Both the position numbers and the translations under genes were made by a program. Below are positions 18,669-27,021 of a stretch of DNA of 64,000 bases, in pieces (positions within the stretch are counted from its first letter, which is position 1; each line of letters opens with the position of its first letter). Under the pieces are notes generated by a model, which had not been told where the DNA came from, did no database searches, and was given only the letters and a program-made list of their open reading frames with translations. The stretch comes from Methylopila sp. 73B (GTDB taxonomy: Bacteria; Pseudomonadota; Alphaproteobacteria; Rhizobiales; Methylopilaceae), in contig NZ_JAFV01000001.1 in the NCBI RefSeq assembly GCF_000526315.1, forward strand, positions 2,666,001 to 2,730,000, written 5' to 3'.

Positions 18669-19739
18669 TCAGGCCGCCCGGCGACCGGCGTCGCCGCCGT
18701 AGTAGTCGACGTAGCGCGGGTTGATCAGCGCCCGCGGCATCACGATCAGCACGTCGGTGGTGCCGAACTGGCGGTCGATCACCGCGCCGTCGCCGATGAA
18801 GGCGCCGAGCCGGAGATAGCCCTTGATCAGCGGCGGCAGCGCCTTGAGCGCGGCGCGCAGGTCGATCGCCTCCTTGGGCATCAGGTTCATGTCCGTCCGG
18901 CGTCCGGGAAGCGCCGACGCGCTCCACTCCGCAGGGGCGGCGTGGAAGTGGTGGAGGTAGGACAGCGGAAGCGCGAGGCGTTGCGGGTCGCAGCCGTCGA
19001 GGCTCGCGCAGCCGATCATCACGTCGACGTCGTGGGCCTGAACATAGGCCCAGATGCCCTGCCACAGCAGCTCCACCGTGCGCTTGTCGCGGTAGGCCTT
19101 CTCGACGCAGGAGCGGCCGAGCTCCAGGAACGACAGCCCGCGGTGGCGGGCGACGAGATCGTCGATCGCGAACTCGCCGGAGGTGTAGAATCCGAAGGCG
19201 CGGTCCGCCGCCTCCTGCCGCAGCAGGCGGTAGGCGCCGACCACGCGCGGCTTCTTCTTGAAGCCCTTCGGCTTGAACGGCGCGGCGGCCTCGCCGAAGG
19301 CGCGGGCGAACTCCGCGCCCTTCCCCTCGAGACCCTTCAGCTCGAAGCCCTGCAGCCCGAGCAGCGCCTTGGCGGGCTTCGGTCGCGGGGTGTGGTCGAG
19401 CACCAGCAGGTGGTCGCAGACGGCGTCGTAGGCGTCCATGTCGCGGCGCGCGAGCCGCGCCAGCGGGTCGGCGACCGCCGACAGCTCCTTGTAGAACACC
19501 TCGTAGCGCAGCCGCTGGGCGCGCTTCACGTCCCGGGGGCGTTCAGCGAGCCGGACCTCGAGCTGGCCGATGCGCCCGAGCGGCTTGGGCATGGCGTCGG
19601 CGGAGGCTTCGAGCGCGGCGCGGCTCGGCGTCAGGTCGAACGGGAAGCCCTTTCGCTTGGGCAACCCGACCGCATGATGGGACCGAAAGCGTCCGACGAG
19701 CGAGGGAGCGCCGGCGCGGGGAGCACGGACGATGGACAT
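18669..19739 (-). CDS. olsB: OlsB-like GNAT N-acyltransferase (ornithine lipid synthesis)
   Basis: A 356-residue protein with the ATG at 19739. After a variable ~75-residue N-terminus comes the acyl-homoserine-lactone-synthase-like GNAT fold: LEVRLAERPRDVKRAQRLRY near residues 59-78, FYTSGEFAID, LELGRSCVEKAYRDKRTVEL near 215-234, and IGCASLDGCDP. This is the pattern of OlsB, which transfers a 3-hydroxyacyl group from acyl-ACP to ornithine to make lyso-ornithine lipid. The family also includes so-called haemolysin-like acyltransferases, and olsA is not alongside, so the exact acceptor is inferred. An OlsB-type gene beside mutS fits Rhizobiales order. Confidence 0.75.
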   Translation of the reverse strand: MSIVRAPRAGAPSLVGRFRSHHAVGLPKRKGFPFDLTPSRAALEASADAMPKPLGRIGQLEVRLAERPRDVKRAQRLRYEVFYKELSAVADPLARLARRDMDAYDAVCDHLLVLDHTPRPKPAKALLGLQGFELKGLEGKGAEFARAFGEAAAPFKPKGFKKKPRVVGAYRLLRQEAADRAFGFYTSGEFAIDDLVARHRGLSFLELGRSCVEKAYRDKRTVELLWQGIWAYVQAHDVDVMIGCASLDGCDPQRLALPLSYLHHFHAAPAEWSASALPGRRTDMNLMPKEAIDLRAALKALPPLIKGYLRLGAFIGDGAVIDRQFGTTDVLIVMPRALINPRYVDYYGGDAGRRAA

Positions 19740-19902
19740 GCGGGCGTGCCTCTTGCGGACCGGCGGGGTTGGACCGCGCCTCGGGACGGAGCGGCCCGTC
19801 GGGCCGGCCTCGGGCCGCATCCGGCCCTTCCCTCACATCACCATAATCCGCGGACGCGAATGTGACAACGCAACCGCCGGAACGCCCTCACGAATTTCCG
19901 CC

Positions 19903-21627
19903 TCACGCCACCCGGGCCGCGACCGCCGCCTGAACCGCGAGCAGGCCTTCGAGCGCGCGGGCGTCGAGCGGTTTGGCCAGCAGATCGTCCATCCCGGCCT
20001 CGAGCGCCGCGGCGCGGTCCGCGGTCGAGACGTTCGCCGTCAGCGCCACGACGAGCGCCGGCCGCCGGTCGCCGGCGCGTTCGATCTCGCGCAGCCGCCG
20101 GGCGCAGGCGAGCCCATCGAGGCCCGGCATCCGGACGTCGACGAGCGCGGCGTCGAAGGTCTCCGCCTCGAACGCCGCGACGGCTTCGAGCCCGTCCTCG
20201 ACCCTCACCACCGCGTGGCCGAGCCGTGAGAGATGGGCCACCGCAATGAGCGCGCTGACCGGGTCGTCCTCGGCCAGCAGCACTTTCAGGCCGCGCGTCT
20301 GGGGGAAGCTGACGGCCGGGCGGGTCTCCACCGGGACCTGTCCGCCCAGCGGACGCGGATCGTTGAGGCGGCTCGTGAGCGACGCCGCCCGCACCGGCTT
20401 TACCAGGTAGCCGTCGAAGCCGTCGGCGACGAGCGCAGGCAGTTCGCGGCGGTCCAGGGGCGTCAGCAGAGCGAGCGTCTTCTCGGCGCCGCCGAGGCGG
20501 GCCGCGGCCGCGAGGTCGCTGGCGCGCGCCTCGATCGCGCGGTCGATCACCACGGTGTCGGCCTTGAAACGACGGACGCGGGCCGCGAACTCGTCCGCCG
20601 GCTCCGGCGCGACGAGCCGGGCCTCCGCGCCCCATTCGGAGAGCTTCTCGACGAGCCAGGGCCCGCCGAACGGAGCGTGGGAGACGACGAGCAGACGGCG
20701 GCCGGCGAGGCTCGCCTCGGGCTGCGGCGCGGGAGCCGCGGCCGCGGCCGGCAGCGTGAGCGTGAAGACCGCGCCCTCGCCCGGGCGTCCGTCGGCCGTG
20801 AGCCGACCGCCCATGGCGGCGGCGAGCCGCGCGCTGATGGCGAGCCCAAGGCCGGCGCCGCCCGCGCCGGGGTCGGCGTCCCCACGCTCGAACTCCTCGA
20901 ACAAGCGCTCGGCGTCCGAAGGCTCGAATCCCGGGCCGGTGTCGAGCACCGTGAAGCGCAGGCCGTCGCCGGTGGGATCGACCCTCAGGCCGACGCCGCC
21001 TGCGGCGGTGAATTTCACCGCGTTGCCGGCGAGGTTGAGCAGGATCTGCCGCACGCGCGCCGCGTCGCCGACGACCATCGCCGGCCCTTCGACGGCGACG
21101 CGCACGGCGAGGTCGAGGCCTTTGGCCTGGGCGCGCGGCGCCAGCAGCTCCGCCACGCCTTCGACCACTTCGGCGACGTCGAAGGGCGCGGTCTGCAGCG
21201 CCACCCGGTCCGATTCGATGCTGGAAAGGTCCAGCATCTCGTCGACCAGAGCGAGCATGCCCTCCGCGGAGATCTTCACTGCCGTGGCGTAGGTGCGCTG
21301 CTCGGCGGCGAGCGGCGTGCCGAGCAGGAGGTCCGTCGCGCCGATGACGCCGGAGAGCGGCGTGCGCATCTCATGGGTGACGGTGGCGAGAAAGCGCGTC
21401 TTGGCCTCGGAGACCGCGGCGGCGCGCTGCTTGGCGCTCTCGACGGCGCGGACGCCCTCGGTACGCGCGCGCTCCTCGCGCTCCTGCGCCGCCCAGACCG
21501 CGTCGCGCAAGCTCTCGGCCTCGATCGCCGCGTCCGAAAGCCGACGTCGAAGCGTCCAGCATCCGCCCGCCGCGATTAGCGCGACGGCGCCCGTGACGGC
21601 GAACAGCGCTTCGACCTCAATGCTCAT
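19903..21627 (-). CDS. hybrid sensor histidine kinase with one degenerate and one canonical receiver
   Basis: A 574-residue protein. The ATG at 21627 has GGGAGG about 7 bases upstream. One N-terminal membrane helix (residues ~5-24), a coiled coil, HisKA with FLATVTHEMRTPLSG near residues 78-92, HATPase with NLAGNAVKF, DTGPGFEPSD and GAGLGLAIS, then two receiver-like domains. The first (~300-420) has lost the acidic pocket (VVSHAPFG in place of the DD motif) but keeps VVID and YLVKPV. The second (~440-560) is canonical: LLAEDD, ALVDVRMPGLDG, ALTAN and LLAKPLD. No periplasmic sensing domain is evident. Its partner is unknown. It is divergent from the GreA-like gene. Confidence 0.88.
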   Translation of the reverse strand: MSIEVEALFAVTGAVALIAAGGCWTLRRRLSDAAIEAESLRDAVWAAQEREERARTEGVRAVESAKQRAAAVSEAKTRFLATVTHEMRTPLSGVIGATDLLLGTPLAAEQRTYATAVKISAEGMLALVDEMLDLSSIESDRVALQTAPFDVAEVVEGVAELLAPRAQAKGLDLAVRVAVEGPAMVVGDAARVRQILLNLAGNAVKFTAAGGVGLRVDPTGDGLRFTVLDTGPGFEPSDAERLFEEFERGDADPGAGGAGLGLAISARLAAAMGGRLTADGRPGEGAVFTLTLPAAAAAPAPQPEASLAGRRLLVVSHAPFGGPWLVEKLSEWGAEARLVAPEPADEFAARVRRFKADTVVIDRAIEARASDLAAAARLGGAEKTLALLTPLDRRELPALVADGFDGYLVKPVRAASLTSRLNDPRPLGGQVPVETRPAVSFPQTRGLKVLLAEDDPVSALIAVAHLSRLGHAVVRVEDGLEAVAAFEAETFDAALVDVRMPGLDGLACARRLREIERAGDRRPALVVALTANVSTADRAAALEAGMDDLLAKPLDARALEGLLAVQAAVAARVA

Positions 21628-21764
21628 GGCGCAACCTCCCGCCCCGCGTTCCACCGCAGGCGCGCGGGCATCCTAGGACGACGGCCTTGCGGAACTCTTG
21701 ACGGAGGCCCACCTCGCCGGCTTGCCTATGCGTTTCCCCGAAGCCCGTCACGAACAGAGCAGCG

Positions 21765-22244
21765 ATGAGCGTCGCCTTCACTAAAGAGCAGGAGAACGAG
21801 GCCACGGCCGCCGACCTGCCGGACCGCCCGATCTCGCCGCACCCCAATCTCGTGACGCCCGAAGGCCTGCGCCTGCTCGACGCGGCGCTCGCCGAAGCGC
21901 GCGCCGCCTACGCCGCGGCGCAGGCCACGGGCGACATCCAGCAGGACCGCACGGCCATGGCCCGCGCCACCCGTGACCTTCGCTACTACTCCGCCCGCCG
22001 CGCCAGCGCCGATCTGATCGAGCCCGCGGCGAACCCCGACACCGTGACTTTCGGCGGAGCGGTGACCTTCGACCGCGAGGACGGCCGCCGGCAGACCTTC
22101 CGCATCGTCGGCGAGGACGAGGCCGACCCGGCGAAGGGCTCGGTCTCCTATGTCTCCCCGCTCGCCCGCGCGCTGATGGGCAAGACCGTCGGCGACGCCG
22201 CGACGGTGGCGGGCGGCGAGGTGGAGATCGTCGCGATCAGCTGA
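21765..22244 (+). CDS. GreA/GreB-family transcription elongation factor-like protein
   Basis: A 159-residue protein with an N-terminal Ala-rich coiled coil (about residues 28-85) and a C-terminal FKBP-like domain: VTFGGAVTFDREDGRRQTFRIVG near residues 93-115 (shown here by its start VTFGGAVTF), then YVSPLARALMGKTVGDA near 128-144 and a final VEIVAIS strand. GreA-type proteins reach into the RNA polymerase secondary channel to rescue backtracked complexes. This version lacks the standard GreA N-terminal sequence, so it may be a GreA paralogue or Rnk-like regulator. It is divergent from the hybrid kinase across 137 bp. Confidence 0.8.
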   Translation: MSVAFTKEQENEATAADLPDRPISPHPNLVTPEGLRLLDAALAEARAAYAAAQATGDIQQDRTAMARATRDLRYYSARRASADLIEPAANPDTVTFGGAVTFDREDGRRQTFRIVGEDEADPAKGSVSYVSPLARALMGKTVGDAATVAGGEVEIVAIS

Positions 22245-22254
22245 GGCCGCCGCC

Positions 22255-23004
22255 TCACCCGCCCCGCGCCTTGGAGACCAGCGCCACCAGCCGCTTGCGC
22301 ACGTCGCCGGCCGTCGTCGCAGGCGCGTCGAACGGCAGGTAGGCCGCGCGTCCGTCGAGGGCGATCTCGCAGCCGAGCGGATCGACGCCCTCGAAGCGCC
22401 AGTCGCCGTCCGGCAGTCCCAGCAGCTTCGTGGCGTAGAGCCGGGTGGCGTCGGCATGGTCCTCGTTCATGTGCGCGACGATCCCCTCCTCCGCCGCGAC
22501 CAGCCCTTCGGCGCCGGCGACGTCCGTCCGCAGCTCGTCCCAGGACAGGTCGACGATGCGCCCGAAGCCGGCGACGAGGTGCGCGCCGTGGGGCTCCAGC
22601 CGGAGCATGTGGAAATCCGAGAACGCGAAATACATCGCCGATTCGGGCTGCCGCGCGAGCCAGCGCGCCTTCTGCTCGGTCTTGTCGACCGCGACGCAGG
22701 CGCCGAACAGCGTCACGCGCGGATGGGCGAGAGGGTCGCCGGCGCCGACGTCGGCGCAGAGCAGGCTGGCGCGCGGATCGCTCGCGAGATTGTGCGTGTG
22801 GCGGGCGAGATTGGACACGAGCAGCAGCGGCGCGCCGTCGGGCGCGGTCGCGAGCGCGGCCAACGAAACGTAGGGAGCCCCGTCGGGTCCGAGCGTCGCC
22901 AGACTGGCGCGCCGGGCGGACCGGAGCAGCGCGCGAGCGACCCCGACCGGATCGAAACCGGGACCGGCGGCAGGCTGCGGCGCGGCGGGTGCGGCTGTGG
23001 TCAT
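22255..23004 (-). CDS. hugZ: HugZ-type haem-utilisation/pyridoxamine-oxidase-fold protein with DUF2470
   Basis: A 249-residue protein starting at the ATG at 23004. Residues ~20-165 form a split-barrel flavin-reductase-like fold (ARALLRSARRASLATLG, ASLLCADVGAGDPLAHPRVT). The C-terminal ~80 residues are DUF2470 with the motif GIVAHMNEDHADATRLYA, whose His residues bind haem in HugZ proteins. HugZ enzymes degrade haem to release iron; many relatives are only annotated as pyridoxamine 5'-phosphate oxidase-like. Catalytic activity on haem is therefore a family-based inference. It is convergent with the GreA-like gene (10 bp apart) and divergent from chvI. Confidence 0.82.
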   Translation of the reverse strand: MTTAAPAAPQPAAGPGFDPVGVARALLRSARRASLATLGPDGAPYVSLAALATAPDGAPLLLVSNLARHTHNLASDPRASLLCADVGAGDPLAHPRVTLFGACVAVDKTEQKARWLARQPESAMYFAFSDFHMLRLEPHGAHLVAGFGRIVDLSWDELRTDVAGAEGLVAAEEGIVAHMNEDHADATRLYATKLLGLPDGDWRFEGVDPLGCEIALDGRAAYLPFDAPATTAGDVRKRLVALVSKARGG

Positions 23005-23037
23005 CGGCGCGGCGCGCTCCGTTCCTGCGGGCGCCGA

Positions 23038-23097
23038 CCAAGTGGCGCCTTGACAATCAAGGCCAATCGGCGCGTCCGTCACATTTAAGCCACTTGG
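23038..23097. promoter_or_regulatory. inverted repeat enclosing a ChvI-like box in the hugZ/chvI divergent promoter
   Basis: CCAAGTGGC (23038-23046) and GCCACTTGG (23089-23097) form a perfect 9-bp inverted repeat with 42 bp between them. Inside, just before the right arm, lies GTCACAT (23078-23084), the core reported for ChvI binding in Sinorhizobium, 57 bp before the chvI ATG. Autoregulation of chvI and possible control of hugZ are inferred. Confidence 0.45.
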
Positions 23098-23140
23098 CGC
23101 CGCTTCATGCGGCATGGGCTTTTCGACAAATGACGGCGAC

Positions 23141-23851
23141 ATGCCAACCATTGCTTTGGTCGACGACGACCGCAACATCCTGACGTCGGTCTCCATCGCT
23201 CTCGAAGCGGAGGGATACCGCATCCAGACCTACAACGACGGCGCCGCGGCCCTTGAAGGGCTGAAGACGTCGCCGCCGGACCTTGCGATCTTCGATATTA
23301 AGATGCCGCGCATGGACGGGATGGAGCTGCTGCGGCGGCTGCGCCAGAAGTCCGAGCTGCCAGTCATCTTCCTGACGTCCAAGGACGAGGAGATCGACGA
23401 GCTGTTCGGCCTCAAGATGGGCGCGGACGACTTCATCCGGAAGCCGTTCTCGCAGCGCCTGCTGGTCGAGCGCGTCAAGGCGGTGCTGCGCCGCGCCGCC
23501 GCGAAGGACCCGGCCGCGCCGGGCGCCGTCGCCAAGGGCCCGGACAGCAAGGCGCTCGAGCGCGGCCTGCTGATGATGGACCCCGAGCGCCACACCTGCA
23601 CCTGGAAGGGCGAGGCGGTGACGCTGACGGTCACGGAGTTCCTCATCCTGCAGGCGCTGGCGATGCGCCCCGGCGTGGTGAAGAGCCGCAACGCCCTGAT
23701 GGACGCGGCCTATGACGACCAGGTCTACGTCGACGACCGCACCATCGACAGCCACATCAAGCGGCTGCGGAAGAAGTTCAAGTCGGCGGACGACGACTTC
23801 GACATGATCGAGACGCTGTACGGCGTCGGATACCGCTTCAAGGAAATCTGA
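23141..23851 (+). CDS. chvI: two-component response regulator ChvI (OmpR/PhoB type)
   Basis: A 236-residue regulator. The receiver starts [19 protein letters not shown], with phospho-acceptor Asp52 in [17 protein letters not shown] and the KPF lysine, followed by a winged-helix DNA-binding domain ([46 protein letters not shown]). The sequence is strongly ChvI-like, the regulator of envelope, acid and exopolysaccharide programmes in rhizobia, Agrobacterium and Brucella (BvrR). The start at 23141 matches ChvI family length; an upstream in-frame extension exists but is less likely. It heads the chvI-chvG-hprK-EIIA-HPr cluster. Confidence 0.95.
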   Translation: MPTIALVDDDRNILTSVSIALEAEGYRIQTYNDGAAALEGLKTSPPDLAIFDIKMPRMDGMELLRRLRQKSELPVIFLTSKDEEIDELFGLKMGADDFIRKPFSQRLLVERVKAVLRRAAAKDPAAPGAVAKGPDSKALERGLLMMDPERHTCTWKGEAVTLTVTEFLILQALAMRPGVVKSRNALMDAAYDDQVYVDDRTIDSHIKRLRKKFKSADDDFDMIETLYGVGYRFKEI

Positions 23852-23889
23852 GCCGCGACCCGCCGGGCCGCGTTCGGACGGACAACGGA

Positions 23890-25683
23890 ATGAGCGTCGA
23901 CGCGGAACGGCCGGACGAGATCGCGACGGTCGACGCCGACGACGACGCCGCGCGCCCCTCTCTCAAAGAGCGCGTCAAAGCCGCCTTCCTCGCGCTGCGG
24001 ATGCTGGGCTTCTCCAGCCTGACGCGCCGCATCGTCATCCTGAACCTCGCCGGCCTCGTCGCGCTGCTGTCGGGCATCCTCTACCTCAACCAGTTCCGGG
24101 CGGGGCTGATCGACGCCCGCGTGCAGAGCCTGCTGATCCAGGGCGAGATCATCGCCGGCGCGATCGCCTCGTCCGCCACCGTCGACACCAACCAGCTCTA
24201 CGTCGACCCGGACCGGCTGCTCGAGCTCCAGGCCGGGGAAAGCGCCTCGCCGAACGACGAGGGGCTGACCAGCCTCGAGTTCCCGATCAACCCCGAACGG
24301 GTCGCGCCGGTGCTTCGCCGGCTCGTGACGCCGACCCGAACCCGCGCGCGCATCTACGACCGCGACGGCGCGCTGCTGCTGGATTCGCGCTCGCTCTACG
24401 CGCGCGGCGACATCCTGCGCTTCGACCTGCCGCCGCCCCAGAACCGCGAGCCCACGCTCATCGACCAGGCGGTCCGCACCGTAAAACGGTGGTTCCGACG
24501 CTCCGACCTGCCGATCTACGAGGAGATCGGCGCGTCCAACGGGCGGGCCTACCCCGAGGTCAAGCGCGCGATCTCCGGGACGCCGGAGAGCATCGTGCGC
24601 GTGAACGACAACGGCGAGATCATCGTCTCGGTCGCGGTGCCGATCCAGCGCTTCCGCGCCGTCACCGGCGTGCTGCTGCTCTCGACCCAGGGCGGCGACA
24701 TCGACGCCATCGTGCAGGCCGAGCGCTTCGCGATCGTCCGCGTCTTCCTGGTGGCCGCCGCCGTCATGGTGGTGCTGTCGCTGCTGCTCGCAAGCACGAT
24801 CGCGGGCCCGGTGCGCAAGCTCGCCGATGGGGCCGAGCGGGTCCGCAACGGCGTCCGCCGGCGCGCCGAGATCCCGGACTTCACCAACCGGTCCGACGAG
24901 ATCGGCCACCTCTCCGGCGCGCTGCGCGACATGACCAATGCGCTCTATGCCCGGATGGAGGCGATCGAGCGCTTTGCGGCCGACGTCGCGCATGAGCTCA
25001 AGAACCCGCTGACGTCGCTCCGCTCGGCGGTGGAGACGCTGCCGCTCGCCCGCAACGAGGACTCGCGCCAGCGCCTGCTCGCCGTGATCGAGCACGACGT
25101 GCGCCGGCTCGACCGGCTCATCAGCGACATCTCCGACGCGAGCCGGCTCGACGCCGAGCTCCAGCGCCAGGACACCGAGCCGGTGGACGTGGTGAAGCTG
25201 CTCTCCACCGTGATCGACATGCAGAACAGCGTCACCCGCGACGACGGGATCGCCGTCGCGCTGACCGTCACCGACGCAGCCCAGGGCCGCGACGCCTATC
25301 TGGTGCTCGGCCACGATTCGCGGCTCGCGCAGGTCGTGACCAACCTGATCGACAACGCGCGCTCGTTCTCGCCCGAGGGCGCGACGGTGCGCGTGCTCTG
25401 CCGCCGCTCCAAGGCCTCGGTCGAGATCGTCGTCGAGGACAGCGGCCCCGGCATTCGGCCCGACGCCATCGAGAAGATCTTTGAACGCTTCTACACCGAC
25501 CGGCCGGACCAGGGGTTCGGCCAGAACTCCGGCCTCGGCCTGTCGATCTCCCGCCAGATCGTCGAGGCGCACAACGGCCGCATCCGCGCGGAAAACCGCG
25601 TCCGCAAGCCCGTCAACGAGGGCGACGAACCCAAGATTCTGGGCGCGCGCTTCGTCGTGCGTCTGCCGGCGGCGCTGGCGTGA
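23890..25683 (+). CDS. chvG: sensor histidine kinase ChvG
   Basis: A 597-residue inner-membrane kinase, partner of ChvI. Two membrane helices (residues ~45-65 and ~285-305) bracket a periplasmic sensor domain of about 220 residues, which in rhizobia is the target of the ExoR regulator. HAMP follows, then HisKA with His368 in FAADVAHELKNPLTSLRSA, and HATPase with VTNLIDNARSFSPEG, EDSGPGIRPDAIEKIFERFY and GLGLSISRQ. The C-terminal region ends GARFVVRLPAALA. Its stop overlaps the hprK start (GTGA). Confidence 0.95.
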   Translation: MSVDAERPDEIATVDADDDAARPSLKERVKAAFLALRMLGFSSLTRRIVILNLAGLVALLSGILYLNQFRAGLIDARVQSLLIQGEIIAGAIASSATVDTNQLYVDPDRLLELQAGESASPNDEGLTSLEFPINPERVAPVLRRLVTPTRTRARIYDRDGALLLDSRSLYARGDILRFDLPPPQNREPTLIDQAVRTVKRWFRRSDLPIYEEIGASNGRAYPEVKRAISGTPESIVRVNDNGEIIVSVAVPIQRFRAVTGVLLLSTQGGDIDAIVQAERFAIVRVFLVAAAVMVVLSLLLASTIAGPVRKLADGAERVRNGVRRRAEIPDFTNRSDEIGHLSGALRDMTNALYARMEAIERFAADVAHELKNPLTSLRSAVETLPLARNEDSRQRLLAVIEHDVRRLDRLISDISDASRLDAELQRQDTEPVDVVKLLSTVIDMQNSVTRDDGIAVALTVTDAAQGRDAYLVLGHDSRLAQVVTNLIDNARSFSPEGATVRVLCRRSKASVEIVVEDSGPGIRPDAIEKIFERFYTDRPDQGFGQNSGLGLSISRQIVEAHNGRIRAENRVRKPVNEGDEPKILGARFVVRLPAALA

Positions 25684-26276
25684 GCGCGCCTACGGTCCAT
25701 GCGAGCGTCGTGGTGATCGGCGAAGCCGGCGTTCTCATCCGCGGGGCCTCGGGCGCCGGCAAGACCACGCTCGCGCTCGCCCTGGTGCGCGAGGCTGCGC
25801 GCGACGGTCGGTTCGCCCGCCTCGTCGCCGACGATCGTGCGCGGCTGACGGCGGTCAACGGCCGCCTGGTCGCCGAGGCGCCGGAGGCGACCGCAGGTCT
25901 CGCGGAGGTGCGGGGCCTCGGCGTCGTCGCGGAGGCCTTCTGTCCGGCGGCGGTCGTGCGGCTGGTGGTCGATCTCGGCGCCGCCGCCCCGCGCTCTCCC
26001 GAGCCGGCCGAGCTTCGCACGGAGGTGGAAGGGGTCCCGCTCCCGCGACTTCAGGTCGCAGGACACGACCCCGGCGGCCTCATGCTGGCGTGCCAGACTG
26101 TTTTGCGCATGCTGTCGCACGCGGGTTGTGGCGGCTCCGCACTTGCGTTCGCGCCGCAACATGAAAAACTGCCTCTTCCGGCGCCCTCGGCGCCTCTTTT
26201 CAGGTCGATCCGCGACGGCACGCCGCGCGACGACCTCGACCCGGAGCGCAAACAAGCTTGCGCGGAGACTGCATGA
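25680..26276 (+). CDS. hprK: HPr kinase/phosphorylase, short alphaproteobacterial form
   Basis: A 198-residue protein starting at a GTG overlapping the chvG stop. It carries the P-loop IRGASGAGKTTLALALV near residues 20-36, VADDRARL near 49, LAEVRGLGVV near 76 and VRLVVDLG near 97, which correspond to the catalytic C-terminal domain of HprK; the N-terminal domain of the Firmicutes enzyme is absent, as is normal in Alphaproteobacteria. HprK phosphorylates HPr on its regulatory Ser, linking metabolism to the PTS relay. Downstream come EIIA and HPr, its substrate. Confidence 0.93.
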   Translation: MSAPTVHASVVVIGEAGVLIRGASGAGKTTLALALVREAARDGRFARLVADDRARLTAVNGRLVAEAPEATAGLAEVRGLGVVAEAFCPAAVVRLVVDLGAAAPRSPEPAELRTEVEGVPLPRLQVAGHDPGGLMLACQTVLRMLSHAGCGGSALAFAPQHEKLPLPAPSAPLFRSIRDGTPRDDLDPERKQACAETA

Positions 26277-26674
26277 TAGGCCTCGTACTCGTAACCCATG
26301 GGCGGCTCGCCTGTGAGTTTCGTTCCGCGCTCGAGCACGTCGTCGGACCCCAGGGCCAGATCGCGACCATCACGATCGAGCCCGAGGACGACATGGAGCT
26401 GCGTCGGGGCGACATCATCGCCGCGGTCCGCGAGGTCGACACGGGAGACGGCGTCGCCGTCCTCACCGACATGTTCGGGGGCACCCCGTCCAACCTGGCG
26501 ATCTCCTGCATGGAGGGCCGCAAGGTAGAGGTCATCGCCGGCATCAACCTGCCGATGCTGATCAAGCTCGCCAGCGTCCGCTCCGACCTTCCGCTTGACG
26601 CGGCGGTGGTGCAGGCGCAGGAGGCGGGGCGCAAGTACATCAACGTCGCGAGCCGCGTGCTCTCGGGCAAATAG
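26273..26674 (+). CDS. PTS mannose-family EIIA component (regulatory PTS)
   Basis: A 133-residue single-domain EIIA-Man protein starting at the ATG that overlaps the hprK stop. The phosphorylated His is His9 in GLVLVTHGRLA, and GDGVAVLTDMFGGTPSNLA near residues 62-80 is the conserved core. No permease (EIIC/EIID) is nearby, so it probably belongs to a regulatory phosphorelay rather than to sugar uptake. In rhizobia this EIIA sits downstream of chvG-hprK and takes part in carbon and stress regulation. Confidence 0.93.
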   Translation: MIGLVLVTHGRLACEFRSALEHVVGPQGQIATITIEPEDDMELRRGDIIAAVREVDTGDGVAVLTDMFGGTPSNLAISCMEGRKVEVIAGINLPMLIKLASVRSDLPLDAAVVQAQEAGRKYINVASRVLSGK

Positions 26675-26727
26675 GCTTTTCCCTTTCCTCCCTTTCCCAG
26701 AGTGTGATGGTCCAGGACGCCGCCGCA

Positions 26728-27018
26728 ATGATCGAGACGAGCGACAGCCGCGTTTCCTGCGAGCTCCCGATCATCAACAAGCGGGGTCTGCACGCGCGCG
26801 CCTCCGCGAAGTTCGTCCAGGTCGTCGAGCGGTTCAACGCGGACGTGCGCGTCAGCCGCGCCGGCGAGACGGTGGGCGGCACGTCGATTATGGGGTTGAT
26901 GATGCTGGCCGCGGCGCCCGGCACCACGATCCACGTCGAGGCCAAAGGCGCGGACGCGGGAGAGGCGATCGAGGCGATCGCGACCCTCGTCGCGAACCGC
27001 TTCGGCGAGGACGAGTAG
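26728..27018 (+). CDS. ptsH: phosphocarrier protein HPr
   Basis: A 96-residue HPr. Its active-site His is in NKRGLHARASAKFV (residue 22 from this start), and the regulatory Ser is in GGTSIMGLMML, the site phosphorylated by HprK. I chose the ATG at 26728 because it brings the length close to the family norm; ATG 26707 or GTG 26704 would add 7 or 8 residues. It is the last gene of the chvI-chvG-hprK-EIIA-ptsH run and nearly touches the convergent cysW gene (3 bp gap). In other Rhizobiales ahcY tends to follow here; in this genome it is 10 kb away in the opposite orientation. Confidence 0.93.
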   Translation: MIETSDSRVSCELPIINKRGLHARASAKFVQVVERFNADVRVSRAGETVGGTSIMGLMMLAAAPGTTIHVEAKGADAGEAIEAIATLVANRFGEDE

Positions 27019-27021
27019 GCC

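Noticed and set aside
27019-27021. Terminator between ptsH and cysW
   Set aside because: Only 3 bp separate the convergent genes, and no stem-loop with U tract was seen there.
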